From JAEUNJ01 sp052035955 (GTDB taxonomy: Bacteria; Pseudomonadota; Gammaproteobacteria; Burkholderiales; Rhodocyclaceae), in assembly GCA_052035955.1 (NCBI GenBank), contig JBPOHD010000059.1, forward strand, positions 1 through 61,720: 61,720 nt of DNA, written 5' to 3'. This document shows, piece by piece, positions 8,700 to 15,987 of the stretch (position 1 is the first letter of the stretch; each line of letters starts with the position of its first letter). Below the pieces are notes generated by a model that saw only the letters and a list, made by a program, of their open reading frames with translations, searched no databases and had not been told where the DNA came from. The translations under genes and the position numbers were made by a program.

Positions 8700-9404
8700 A
8701 TGCTCGCCGAACAGGATCTGCTGGAAGCGAAACAACACGGCCGCGACGTCCGGGCGATCTACGTGTACGAGGCGCCCCTGCGCCTCTGGCACTGGATCAA
8801 TGCAATATGCATCACGGTGCTGGCGGTCACCGGCTACTTCATCGGGCAGCCGCTGCCGACCGTGCCGGGGGAGGCGAGCGACAACTTCGTCCTGGGCTAC
8901 ATCCGTTTCGCCCATTTCGCGGCCGCCTACCTCTTCGCCGTGGGACTGCTGGGCCGCATCTACTGGGCCCTGGTCGGCAACCACCACGCGCGCCAGGTGT
9001 TCAGCCTGCCGATCACCAATGCCAGGTGGTGGAGCGAGGTCTTCTTCGAGCTGCGCTGGTACATGTTCCTGGAGAAGGAGCCCAACAAATACGTGGGCCA
9101 CAATCCGCTGGCGCAGCTGATGATGTTCTTCTTCTTCACGCTGCTGTCGATCGGCATGTTGTTCACCGGCTTCGCCCTCTACAGCGAGGGCGCCGGCCTG
9201 GGGAGCTGGCAGGACACGCTCTTCGGCTGGGTGATCCCGGCCCTGGGCGGCAGCATGCAGGCCCACAGCATCCACCGGCTGGGCATGTGGATCATGGTGG
9301 TCTTCGTGATGGTGCACATCTATGCCGCCATCCGCGAGGACATCATGTCCCGGCAGAGCCTGCTCTCCACGATGGTCAGCGGCTGGCGCATGTTCAAGGA
9401 CTGA
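8700..9404 (+). CDS. hoxZ: HoxZ/HyaC, di-haem cytochrome b of the membrane-bound hydrogenase
   Basis: 234 aa with four membrane helices and the Ni/Fe-hydrogenase cytochrome b fold. It anchors HoxKG and passes electrons to the quinone pool. Candidate haem-ligand histidines sit in LRLWHWINA, RFAHFAAAY and the late HSIHRLG...VHIYAA helices. A GGAG-type site precedes the ATG. The stop overlaps the start of the XRE gene (TGATG). Confidence 0.95.
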   Translation: MLAEQDLLEAKQHGRDVRAIYVYEAPLRLWHWINAICITVLAVTGYFIGQPLPTVPGEASDNFVLGYIRFAHFAAAYLFAVGLLGRIYWALVGNHHARQVFSLPITNARWWSEVFFELRWYMFLEKEPNKYVGHNPLAQLMMFFFFTLLSIGMLFTGFALYSEGAGLGSWQDTLFGWVIPALGGSMQAHSIHRLGMWIMVVFVMVHIYAAIREDIMSRQSLLSTMVSGWRMFKD

Positions 9405-9790
9405 TGGCCGCCGCCCACGCCGACTCTCCGCCGACGTCCCGCCCCTCCGGGCAAACCGTGGTTCCCGCCACCGGACGTCGTTCGGGCGCGGTGCCCCTTC
9501 CGGGCCCGCGCCCTTTTCTTTCCGCCCGCCGCCGGCCGCCCCATCCCGGGCGTTTCCTGGACGAGCACTACCTGGGGCCCCTTCACATCACCCAGGACAG
9601 CCTGGCCCGGGCCCTCGGGGTCTCGCGTCGGCGGGTGAACGAGATCGTCCGCGGCCGCCGCGGCCTGACGCCGGACACCGCCATCCGCCTGGCCCGGGTG
9701 TTCGGCGGCGACCCGGCCTTCTGGCTCCACCTCCAGGCCGCCTGGGACCTGCACGAGGCGGCCCGGGAAAGGGGGAGGGAGAAGGATTGA
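9404..9790 (+). CDS. XRE/HigA-like helix-turn-helix protein inside the hox operon
   Basis: 128 aa. The C-terminal 80 residues match the HigA antitoxin pattern: HPGRFLDEHYL, then an XRE domain with LARALGVSRRRVNEIVRGRR and AIRLARVFGGDPAFWLHLQ. The first 45 residues are Pro/Arg-rich and unrecognised, so a later start is possible. No HigB-type toxin is adjacent. Its start overlaps the hoxZ stop, so it is co-translated with the hydrogenase genes at a place where Cupriavidus has none. It may be a local regulator rather than an antitoxin; that is inference. Confidence 0.8.
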   Translation: MAAAHADSPPTSRPSGQTVVPATGRRSGAVPLPGPRPFLSARRRPPHPGRFLDEHYLGPLHITQDSLARALGVSRRRVNEIVRGRRGLTPDTAIRLARVFGGDPAFWLHLQAAWDLHEAARERGREKD

Positions 9791-9863
9791 TGGAAACCAG
9801 GTTTCCACTGACAATTGCCACCTGCGAGGCCCCCTGACGGCCCGCCATGTCCCTGCCGGTACC

Positions 9864-9904
9864 GGGGAAAACCAAGCAGTTGATTCAACTATGAACTTTT
9901 TCCC
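9864..9904. promoter_or_regulatory. Nested palindrome upstream of hoxM
   Basis: A perfect 13-bp palindrome, AGTTGATTCAACT (9878-9890), is centred inside a wider inverted repeat, GGGGAAAA...TTTTCCCC. It lies after the XRE gene stop and about 33 bases before the -24 element at 9923. It could be an operator for the XRE protein or for HoxA, or a weak transcript hairpin. Confidence 0.5.
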
Positions 9905-9922
9905 CGTCCGGGAGGTCCTCGC

Positions 9923-9938
9923 TGGCACGGGTCTTGAT
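9923..9938 (+). promoter_or_regulatory. Candidate sigma-54 promoter of the hoxM operon
   Basis: TGGCACGGGTCTTGAT has a perfect -24 TGGCACG, correct spacing and TTG at -12, with A in place of the conserved C. The start would be near 9949, 28 bases before hoxM. This would give the accessory genes their own internal H2-regulated promoter. Confidence 0.5.
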
Positions 9939-9976
9939 ATGTCACTACCACCGTTACAAGGCTGAACCCCCGCCCC

Positions 9977-10597
9977 ATGAATCCAAAAGACATCGACGTG
10001 CTCGTGCTCGGCATCGGCAACCTCCTCTGGGCCGACGAAGGACTCGGCGTCCGCTGCGTCGAGGCCCTGGCCGCCGGCTGGACCCTGCCCCCGGGGGTGA
10101 CGGTCATGGACGGGGGCACCCAGGGCCTCGCCCTGCTGCCCTACATCCAGTCCGCCCGCCGGCTTCTGGTCTTCGACGCGGTCGATTACGGCCTCGAGCC
10201 GGGCACCCTGCAGGTGGTGGAAGGCGACGAAGTGCCGCGCTTCATGGGCGCCAAGAAGATGAGCCTGCACCAGACTGGCTTCCAGGAGGTGCTGATGGCC
10301 GCGGAGCTGACCGCCCAGGCCCCCGAGGAACTGGTGTTGATCGGCATCCAGCCCGAGGAACTGGAGGACTACGGCGGCAGCCTGCGGCCCATCGTCCGGG
10401 CGCGCATGGCCGACGCCCTCGGCCTGGCCCTGGACCGGCTGCGGACCTGGGGCTTCCCGGCCCGGGCCGCGGCCGGCGCGGCCGCCCCCCTGAACGACGC
10501 GGCCCTGGCCATGGACCGCTACGAGGCCGAGCGTCCCTCGGCGGCGGACGCCTGCCGCATCGGCGACGCCCGCTTCCTGCCCGGCGGCGGGGCCTGA
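9977..10597 (+). CDS. hoxM: HoxM/HyaD, hydrogenase maturation endopeptidase
   Basis: 206 aa, peptidase family M52/A31 (HybD fold). The N-terminal VLGIGNLLWADEGLGVR holds the conserved Glu that senses nickel, DAVDYG supplies the second ligand, and SLHQTGFQ the third (His). It removes the C-terminal peptide of HoxG after nickel insertion. First gene of a tight accessory run, four bases before hoxL. Confidence 0.94.
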   Translation: MNPKDIDVLVLGIGNLLWADEGLGVRCVEALAAGWTLPPGVTVMDGGTQGLALLPYIQSARRLLVFDAVDYGLEPGTLQVVEGDEVPRFMGAKKMSLHQTGFQEVLMAAELTAQAPEELVLIGIQPEELEDYGGSLRPIVRARMADALGLALDRLRTWGFPARAAAGAAAPLNDAALAMDRYEAERPSAADACRIGDARFLPGGGA

Positions 10598-10600
10598 GCC

Positions 10601-10930
10601 ATGTGCCTGGGCATCCCCATGCGGGTCGTCTCCATCGACGGCATGTCGGCCCTCTGCGAGGGGCGCGGCGAGCGGATGACGGTGGATACGCTGCTTACCG
10701 GCCCCCTGGAACCCGGCCAGTGGGTGATGACCTTCCTGGGTGCCGCCCGGGAGGTGATCGACGAGACGACGGCCGACCAGGTAAACCGGGCCCTCGACGC
10801 CCTCGACCAGATGCTGTCCGGCGGCGAGGTGGACATGGAGGCCCATTTCGGCGACCTGATCCACCGGGAGCCGCAACTGCCCGACTTCCTCCGGCCGCAA
10901 GTGCCGCCCCCCCACGACGAAAAGGCCTGA
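10601..10930 (+). CDS. hoxL: HoxL, HypC-family chaperone dedicated to the membrane-bound hydrogenase
   Basis: 109 aa. It starts MCLGIP, whose Cys2 binds the Fe(CN)2CO precursor in HypC proteins. At 109 residues it is longer than the HypC at 15760 (75 aa), with an acidic/Pro-rich tail, as seen in HoxL/HupF. It hands the iron centre to HoxG. Two HypC-type proteins in one cluster is normal for this hox type. Confidence 0.92.
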   Translation: MCLGIPMRVVSIDGMSALCEGRGERMTVDTLLTGPLEPGQWVMTFLGAAREVIDETTADQVNRALDALDQMLSGGEVDMEAHFGDLIHREPQLPDFLRPQVPPPHDEKA

Positions 10931-10935
10931 ACCCC

Positions 10936-11421
10936 ATGGACACGACCCCCGCCACGCCCGACACCGCGCCCGCCTCCGCCGCCCCGGCGGCCGGCGACCC
11001 CCGCGACCGCCAGCTCCTGGAGCGCCTCGCCGTCCGGGGCGTCGGCCGGCTGGAAGGGGAGCAAGACCTGGCGGCCTTCCTGGCGGCCCCGGGCGAGGCC
11101 CTGCTCTTCTTCCCCGAGCGGGTGGCCCAGGTGCCGGAAAGCTGGGACGTGGCGGTCATCCTGCCGGAGGTCCTGAAGGCGCTGCCGGGCCTCGGCGCCC
11201 GCGTCCTGCCGCCGGCCGCCGGCAAGCCCCTGCAGGCCCGCTTCGGCTTCCGCCGCTGGCCGGCCGTGGTGATGCTGCGCGACGGCCAGTACGTGGGCGC
11301 CGTCGAGGGCATGCTGGACTGGGCGCCCTTCCAGCAGGCCCTGGCCGACCTGCGCGCCCGACCCGCCGGCCGGGCGCCCATCGCGCTGCAACCGGCCTCC
11401 TCCCCCTCCTCCTGCCACTGA
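10936..11421 (+). CDS. hoxO: HoxO/HyaE, thioredoxin-fold chaperone for the hydrogenase small subunit
   Basis: 161 aa. The first 25 residues are a low-complexity Ala/Pro/Thr tail, followed by the HyaE/HupG domain (FFPERVAQVPESWDVAVILPE, RFGFRRWPAVVMLRDGQYVG). It lacks the CxxC of true thioredoxins, as expected. In Cupriavidus HoxO and HoxQ bind the Tat-exported small subunit until cofactor loading and protect it from oxygen. Confidence 0.9.
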   Translation: MDTTPATPDTAPASAAPAAGDPRDRQLLERLAVRGVGRLEGEQDLAAFLAAPGEALLFFPERVAQVPESWDVAVILPEVLKALPGLGARVLPPAAGKPLQARFGFRRWPAVVMLRDGQYVGAVEGMLDWAPFQQALADLRARPAGRAPIALQPASSPSSCH

Positions 11422-11437
11422 CCCCCGGGCGACCACC

Positions 11438-12316
11438 ATGACCTCTCCCTTCAGCACCGGCTCCTTCCCCATTCCCGTCGTCGGCATCGGTCCCGGTTCC
11501 CAGCCCGAGGCCGAGGCTCCGGACTGCGCGACCCCCGGCGAGATGGCCGTGTTCCGCATGCCCGTGCCTCGCCAGGCGGTGGATCCGGAAGCCCTTGCCG
11601 CGGCCATCCGCATCGTCGGGCAGTTGCGGGAGGCCATCGATCCCAAGGTCACGGCCGCCCCGGGCGTGCGCCTGCCGGGCGTGGACCTCCTGAACCTGTC
11701 GTCCGGGACCCTGGCCGCAGTCAATGAGTGCCTGGGAGAGGGCGAGGTGAGCGCCGTGCTCGAGCGGGACACGCCCCTGCGCATCCAGGAGACGGCCTTC
11801 GCCGGCCTCTGGCACCTGCGCCGTCCGGCCACGGCCGACGCCGCGGGCGAGGACCGGGTCGAGATCGGGCCCGTGCCCACGGCCCTGCTCGAGGCGGCCC
11901 AGCACCTGCCCGCCACGGCGATCCTGCCGCCGGCCCCCGAGGGCCTGATGAATTCCCTGCCCCTGGTCCACGAACTCCTGGACCGCGCCGCCCGCTGGCG
12001 CCCCGGCCAGCCGGCCCACGTGGTGAACCTGACCCTGTTGCCGATGACGCCGGCCGACCTGGAATACATCGACGCCGTCTTCGGCCGCGGCGGCATTGCC
12101 ATCCTGTCCCGCGGCTACGGCAACTGCCGGATCACGGCCACCGGCCTGCGCCACATCTGGTGGGTCCAGTACTTCAACGCCATGGACACCCTGATCCTCA
12201 ACACCCTCGAGGTCTGCGCCATGCCCGAGGCGGCCCTGGCCGCCGCCGAGGACCTGGCCGATTCCCGGGAGCGGCTCGGCGAATACCTGGAAATGCTGAA
12301 GGAAGACCTGTGCTGA
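11438..12316 (+). CDS. hoxQ: HoxQ/HyaF, HupH-family hydrogenase assembly protein
   Basis: 292 aa, full length for HupH/HyaF. Recognisable blocks are an early GIGPGSQPE segment, VNECLGEGEVSAVL, the GLW(H/R) stretch and the C-terminal GYGNCRITATGLRHIWWVQY run. It works with HoxO on small-subunit assembly and iron-sulphur cluster protection. Its stop lies inside the start of hoxR. Confidence 0.92.
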   Translation: MTSPFSTGSFPIPVVGIGPGSQPEAEAPDCATPGEMAVFRMPVPRQAVDPEALAAAIRIVGQLREAIDPKVTAAPGVRLPGVDLLNLSSGTLAAVNECLGEGEVSAVLERDTPLRIQETAFAGLWHLRRPATADAAGEDRVEIGPVPTALLEAAQHLPATAILPPAPEGLMNSLPLVHELLDRAARWRPGQPAHVVNLTLLPMTPADLEYIDAVFGRGGIAILSRGYGNCRITATGLRHIWWVQYFNAMDTLILNTLEVCAMPEAALAAAEDLADSRERLGEYLEMLKEDLC

Positions 12317-12525
12317 CCTTCGAGGGCTCCTACCTCGGGGATGCCGCCAAGATCTCGCCGGAGGCCCGCCTGGAGTGCGGCGTCTGCTGGTGGCTCTACG
12401 ATCCAGCCGTCGGCGACCCCCAGGGCCAGATCCCCCCCGGCACCGCCTTCGTGGACCTGCCGGAACAGTGGCGCTGTCCCCATTGCGACGGCGAGAAGCA
12501 CAAGTTCATGGTGGCGCCGGAATGA
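12310..12525 (+). CDS. hoxR: HoxR, rubredoxin-like protein of hydrogenase assembly
   Basis: 71 aa. Two metal-binding knuckles, ECGVC and CPHCD, define a rubredoxin. HoxR is needed in air for correct iron-sulphur cluster formation in the O2-tolerant small subunit. The GTG start lies within the end of hoxQ (7-base overlap), and the stop overlaps the hoxT ATG, so all three are coupled. No upstream in-frame ATG gives a better family match. Confidence 0.92.
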   Translation: MLTFEGSYLGDAAKISPEARLECGVCWWLYDPAVGDPQGQIPPGTAFVDLPEQWRCPHCDGEKHKFMVAPE

Positions 12526-13010
12526 CGGAGGTGCCGCTGCCCGCGGAGGACCCTTCGGCCCGTGTCGAAGCCGAGTTCCGGCGCATCGCCGCGATCATGG
12601 GCGGGCTGCCCATCTGCAATCCGGCGCTGGCCGTCGAGGCCCTCGGCTTCAGGCCCTGGAACGGCCTCTGGGTCGGTGCGCTGCTGACGCCCTGGACCCT
12701 GAACCTGGTCCTGCTGCCGGGCCGCAACGGCGATTTCCGGCGCCTGAAGCAGGACGAGACCCAGGTCTGGTCCTTCCCCTCCGGCGACTACGGTTTCTGG
12801 GGCGGCCCCGCCTCGGCCCTGGGCGACTACCAGACCTGCCCGCTGATCTCGCCGGTGCTGGAATTCGCCGACCAGCAGAGCCTGCGCGAGGCCGCCGCGG
12901 CGGCCCTGGAAGGGCTCATGGCGGCGCCGGAGCCGGTCCCCGACCCGCCGGCAGGCGATTCCGGCCGCAGCCGCCGCGCCTTCCTCTTCGGCCGCGGCGC
13001 CGCCGCGTGA
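12522..13010 (+). CDS. hoxT: HoxT, HybE-family hydrogenase chaperone
   Basis: 162 aa, HybE/HupJ family. The conserved core is ICNPALAVEALGFRPW, GALLTPWTLNLVLLPG and the WSFPSGDYGFWGG block. It assists maturation of the hydrogenase subunits. In Cupriavidus hoxV follows; here hypA follows after only 13 bases, with no room for hoxV. Confidence 0.9.
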   Translation: MTEVPLPAEDPSARVEAEFRRIAAIMGGLPICNPALAVEALGFRPWNGLWVGALLTPWTLNLVLLPGRNGDFRRLKQDETQVWSFPSGDYGFWGGPASALGDYQTCPLISPVLEFADQQSLREAAAAALEGLMAAPEPVPDPPAGDSGRSRRAFLFGRGAAA

Positions 13011-13023
13011 TAAGGTAGCCCGG

Positions 13024-13365
13024 ATGCACGAGATGTCCCTGGCCGAAGGCGTGATCCAGATCGTCGAGGAGGCGGCCCGCAATGCCCGATGCAGCCGCGT
13101 CAGCGCGGTGATCCTGGAGATCGGCCGCCTCTCCAGCGTCGAACCAGAGGCCCTGCGCTTCTGCTTCGACGCCGTGAGCCGCGGTTCCATCGCCGAGGGC
13201 GCACGGCTGGAGATCGAGGACGTGCCCGGCACCGCCTGGTGCCTCCAGTGCAGCGAGAGCGTCGAGGTGGCCGCCCGATACGAAGGCTGCCCGCGCTGCG
13301 GTTCCTACCAGCTGCAGTTCACGGGCGGCACCGAGATGCGGGTCAAGGAAGTCGAAATCGAATAG
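13024..13365 (+). CDS. hypA: HypA, nickel metallochaperone
   Basis: 113 aa. The N-terminal MHEMSL supplies the His2 nickel site, and two pairs of cysteines (CLQC and CPRC) form the structural zinc site. HypA delivers nickel with HypB to the hydrogenase large subunit. First gene of a hypABFCDEX run in Cupriavidus order. Confidence 0.95.
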   Translation: MHEMSLAEGVIQIVEEAARNARCSRVSAVILEIGRLSSVEPEALRFCFDAVSRGSIAEGARLEIEDVPGTAWCLQCSESVEVAARYEGCPRCGSYQLQFTGGTEMRVKEVEIE

Positions 13366-13408
13366 GAGTACGGTTCCCGAACGGAACCGGCGAAGCGGAG
13401 AAAAGAAC

Positions 13409-14608
13409 ATGTGCGTCACCTGCGGCTGCGGCAGCGGCGAAACCCGGATCGAGGGACAGGCCCTCGACCACGAACACCCCCACGATCATCCCCACGAGCA
13501 CACCCACGTCCATGCGGACGGCACCGTGCACAGCCATGCCCACGACCACGGGCAGGACGCCCATGGCGACGCCCACCGCCACGAGCATGGGCCGCTGGCG
13601 GCCGAAGCCCATGAACACGAGCACCTGCATGCCGACGGCACCGTCCATCGCCACGGCCACGTGCACGCGGGCGAGCACGAACACCCCCATGGCGAGGCGA
13701 TGCAGGCGGCCCATGACCACGTCCATGCCCATGCCGACGGCACGACCCACGGCCATGCCCACCTGCACCAGGGCGACCATGCGCACGTCCACGACCGCGG
13801 CGATGCCCACCCCTACCGGCCCCAGCAGGCCCAGGCCAGCGGCGCGGTCCATTCCCACGCCCCCGGCGTGAGCCAGGCCCGCATGCTGAAGATCGAGCAG
13901 GACATCCTGGCCAAGAACGACGCCTATGCCGCCGGGAACCGCCGGCTGCTGGCCGAGCGCGGCGTCTTCGCCGTCAACCTCGTGTCCAGCCCCGGTTCGG
14001 GCAAGACCACCCTGCTGGTGAAGACCATCCAGGCCCTGGGCGGCGAGATGCCGGCGGCGGTCATCGAGGGCGACCAGCAGACGGCGCTCGATGCCGACCG
14101 CATCCGCGCCACCGGAGCCCCCGCCATCCAGGTCAATACCGGCAAGGGCTGCCACCTGGATGCCCACATGGTCGGCCACGCGCTGGAGTCGCTGCCAATG
14201 GCGGAGGACGGCCTGCTCTTCATCGAGAACGTCGGCAACCTGGTCTGCCCGGCGGCCTTCGACCTGGGGGAGGCCCACAAGGTGGCCATCCTCTCGGTCA
14301 CCGAGGGCGAGGACAAGCCGCTCAAGTATCCGGACATGTTCCAGGCCGCCGACCTGATGATCCTCAACAAGGTGGACCTGCTGCCCCACCTCGCCTTCGA
14401 TGCCGACCAGGCCGAGGCCTATGCGAAACGGGTCAATCCGGCCATCCGGGTCCTGCGCCTTTCCGCCACCACCGGCGAGGGGATGGGGGCCTGGCTGGAA
14501 TTCCTGCGCCAGGGCCTCGCCGCCGCCCGCGGACGGCGCCTGGAAACCGTCGAATCCCTGAAGCGCCGGGTCGCCGAGCTGGAACGGCAGCTGGCGGCCA
14601 AGGCCTGA
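13409..14608 (+). CDS. hypB: HypB, nickel-storing GTPase with a very long His-rich domain
   Basis: 399 aa, versus about 290 for E. coli HypB. CVTCGCGSG at the N-terminus is the high-affinity nickel motif. Residues 21-150 are a spacer of about 41 histidines in H-x-H repeats, with three near-copies of an (A)HADGT(V/T)H unit. The GTPase domain follows, with Walker A SSPGSGKTT (192-201), the metal-site cysteine/histidine in GKGCHLD and NKVD. The His domain probably stores nickel or zinc. A Leu/Arg coiled-coil-like tail ends the protein. Confidence 0.95.
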   Translation: MCVTCGCGSGETRIEGQALDHEHPHDHPHEHTHVHADGTVHSHAHDHGQDAHGDAHRHEHGPLAAEAHEHEHLHADGTVHRHGHVHAGEHEHPHGEAMQAAHDHVHAHADGTTHGHAHLHQGDHAHVHDRGDAHPYRPQQAQASGAVHSHAPGVSQARMLKIEQDILAKNDAYAAGNRRLLAERGVFAVNLVSSPGSGKTTLLVKTIQALGGEMPAAVIEGDQQTALDADRIRATGAPAIQVNTGKGCHLDAHMVGHALESLPMAEDGLLFIENVGNLVCPAAFDLGEAHKVAILSVTEGEDKPLKYPDMFQAADLMILNKVDLLPHLAFDADQAEAYAKRVNPAIRVLRLSATTGEGMGAWLEFLRQGLAAARGRRLETVESLKRRVAELERQLAAKA

Positions 14609-14625
14609 TCCTCGCGAGCACGGAC

Positions 14626-15738
14626 ATGAACTCACCGGAAACCATCGGCACCGCCTTCCCCCTCGCCCGCACCGCGCCGCCGCTTCTGGCGGTGGGCGCC
14701 TGGTTCAAGAACACCATCTGCGCCGCCAGCGGCCGCGAGGCCCTGCTCTCCGGCACCGTCGGCGACCTGGACCGTCCCGAGGCCTGCCGGGACTTCGAGA
14801 CCAACGTCGGCCTCTACCTGGACTGGCTGGGCGCGGCACCGACCGTCATCGCCCACGACCTGCATCCGGACTTCCATTCGACCCGGGAGGCGGTGCGCCT
14901 CGCCGCCGAGTTCGGGGCGCGGACCGTCCCGGTCCAGCACCACCATGCCCATATCGCCGCCGTATGCGCCGAGCATGGCCACGCCGGCCCGGTGATCGGG
15001 CTGGCCCTGGACGGCGTCGGCCTCGGCGACGACGGAACGGCCTGGGGCGGCGAACTGCTCAAGGTCGACGGCGCCCGCTACGAACGGCTCGGCCACCTGC
15101 TGCCGCTGGCCCTGCCCGGCGGCGACCGGGCGGCCCGGGAACCCTGGCGCATGGCCGCCTCCGTGCTGCATTCGGTCGGCCACCCGGAGGAGATCCTCCG
15201 CCGCTTTCCCGACGAGGCGGGGGCCCCCACCATCGCCGCCATGCTCGACCGCAAGCTGAACAGCCCCGTCACCTCCAGCGCCGGCCGCGTCTTCGACGCC
15301 GCCGCCGGCCTGCTGGGCCTCTCCCGGCGCATGTCCTTCGAGGCCGAGGCCGCCATCGCCCTGGAGAAGGCCGCCACGCGGCACGTGGAGGCCCACGGCT
15401 GGCCGGAACCCCTGGCCTGGGCCATCGACGGCGCCCACCGGCTGGACATGCGCGCTGCCCTCGCCGGACTGAAGCCCGGCACCCGCGTCGACGCCGACGC
15501 CGCGGCCTTCCACGCCGCCTTCGCCGACGGCCTCGCCGAATGGGCCTCCCGGGCCGCCGCGGGCACGGGCATACAGCGCATCGTCTTCGGCGGCGGCTGC
15601 TTCCTCAACCGCCTGATCGGCAGCCGGGTCACGGAAAAACTGGAGGCGAAGGGCCTCACCGTGATGAAGCCCCTGCGCTGCTCCCCCGGCGACACGGCCG
15701 TGGCCCTCGGCCAGGCCTGGATTGCGATGCTTTCCTGA
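14626..15738 (+). CDS. hypF: HypF1-type, short carbamoyltransferase for cyanide ligand synthesis
   Basis: 370 aa, about half of canonical HypF (about 750 aa). Only the Kae1-like carbamoyltransferase half is present, with the metal motif HHHAH, LDGVGLGDDGTAWGGE, and a C-terminal GGGCFLN...GDTAVALGQA. The acylphosphatase, zinc-finger and YrdC domains are missing. A similarly shortened HypF1 occurs in the Cupriavidus hox operon. Synthesis of carbamoyl-adenylate must come from another protein if this one is functional. The start is an ATG 17 bases after hypB. Confidence 0.88.
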   Translation: MNSPETIGTAFPLARTAPPLLAVGAWFKNTICAASGREALLSGTVGDLDRPEACRDFETNVGLYLDWLGAAPTVIAHDLHPDFHSTREAVRLAAEFGARTVPVQHHHAHIAAVCAEHGHAGPVIGLALDGVGLGDDGTAWGGELLKVDGARYERLGHLLPLALPGGDRAAREPWRMAASVLHSVGHPEEILRRFPDEAGAPTIAAMLDRKLNSPVTSSAGRVFDAAAGLLGLSRRMSFEAEAAIALEKAATRHVEAHGWPEPLAWAIDGAHRLDMRAALAGLKPGTRVDADAAAFHAAFADGLAEWASRAAAGTGIQRIVFGGGCFLNRLIGSRVTEKLEAKGLTVMKPLRCSPGDTAVALGQAWIAMLS

Positions 15739-15759
15739 ATTGCCAGAAGGAACCCGGAA

Positions 15760-15987
15760 ATGTGCCTGGCAATCCCCGCCCGCATCGTCGAGATGCCCGA
15801 CCCGCAGAACGCCATCGTGGACCTGGGCGGCGTGCGCAAGGAAATCTCCCTGGCCCTGGTCGAGGACGCCGCCGTCGGCGACTACGTCATCGTGCACGTG
15901 GGCTACGCCCTGCAGAAGCTCGATCCCGAGGAGGCCATGAAGACCCTGGCACTCTTTGCCGAGATGGGCGCCCTCGGCAGCGCATGA
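15760..15987 (+). CDS. hypC: HypC, Fe(CN)2CO assembly chaperone
   Basis: 75 aa, canonical size, starting MCLAIP with the iron-binding Cys2. It forms the scaffold with HypD on which cyanide ligands are added to iron. The stop overlaps the hypD ATG by four bases. Distinct from the longer HoxL upstream. Confidence 0.94.
   Translation: MCLAIPARIVEMPDPQNAIVDLGGVRKEISLALVEDAAVGDYVIVHVGYALQKLDPEEAMKTLALFAEMGALGSA

Noticed and set aside
13469..13858. Short regular DNA repeats that could suggest a CRISPR or tandem-repeat array
   Set aside because: They are codon repeats for the His-rich domain of HypB, in frame and without spacers. No CRISPR array is seen anywhere in the window.
13343..14635. Long open frame opposite hypB rich in Val/Met/Gly
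   Set aside because: It is the antisense reading of the His-rich CAC/CAT repeats and the GTPase domain; hypB on the plus strand has clear motifs and synteny.
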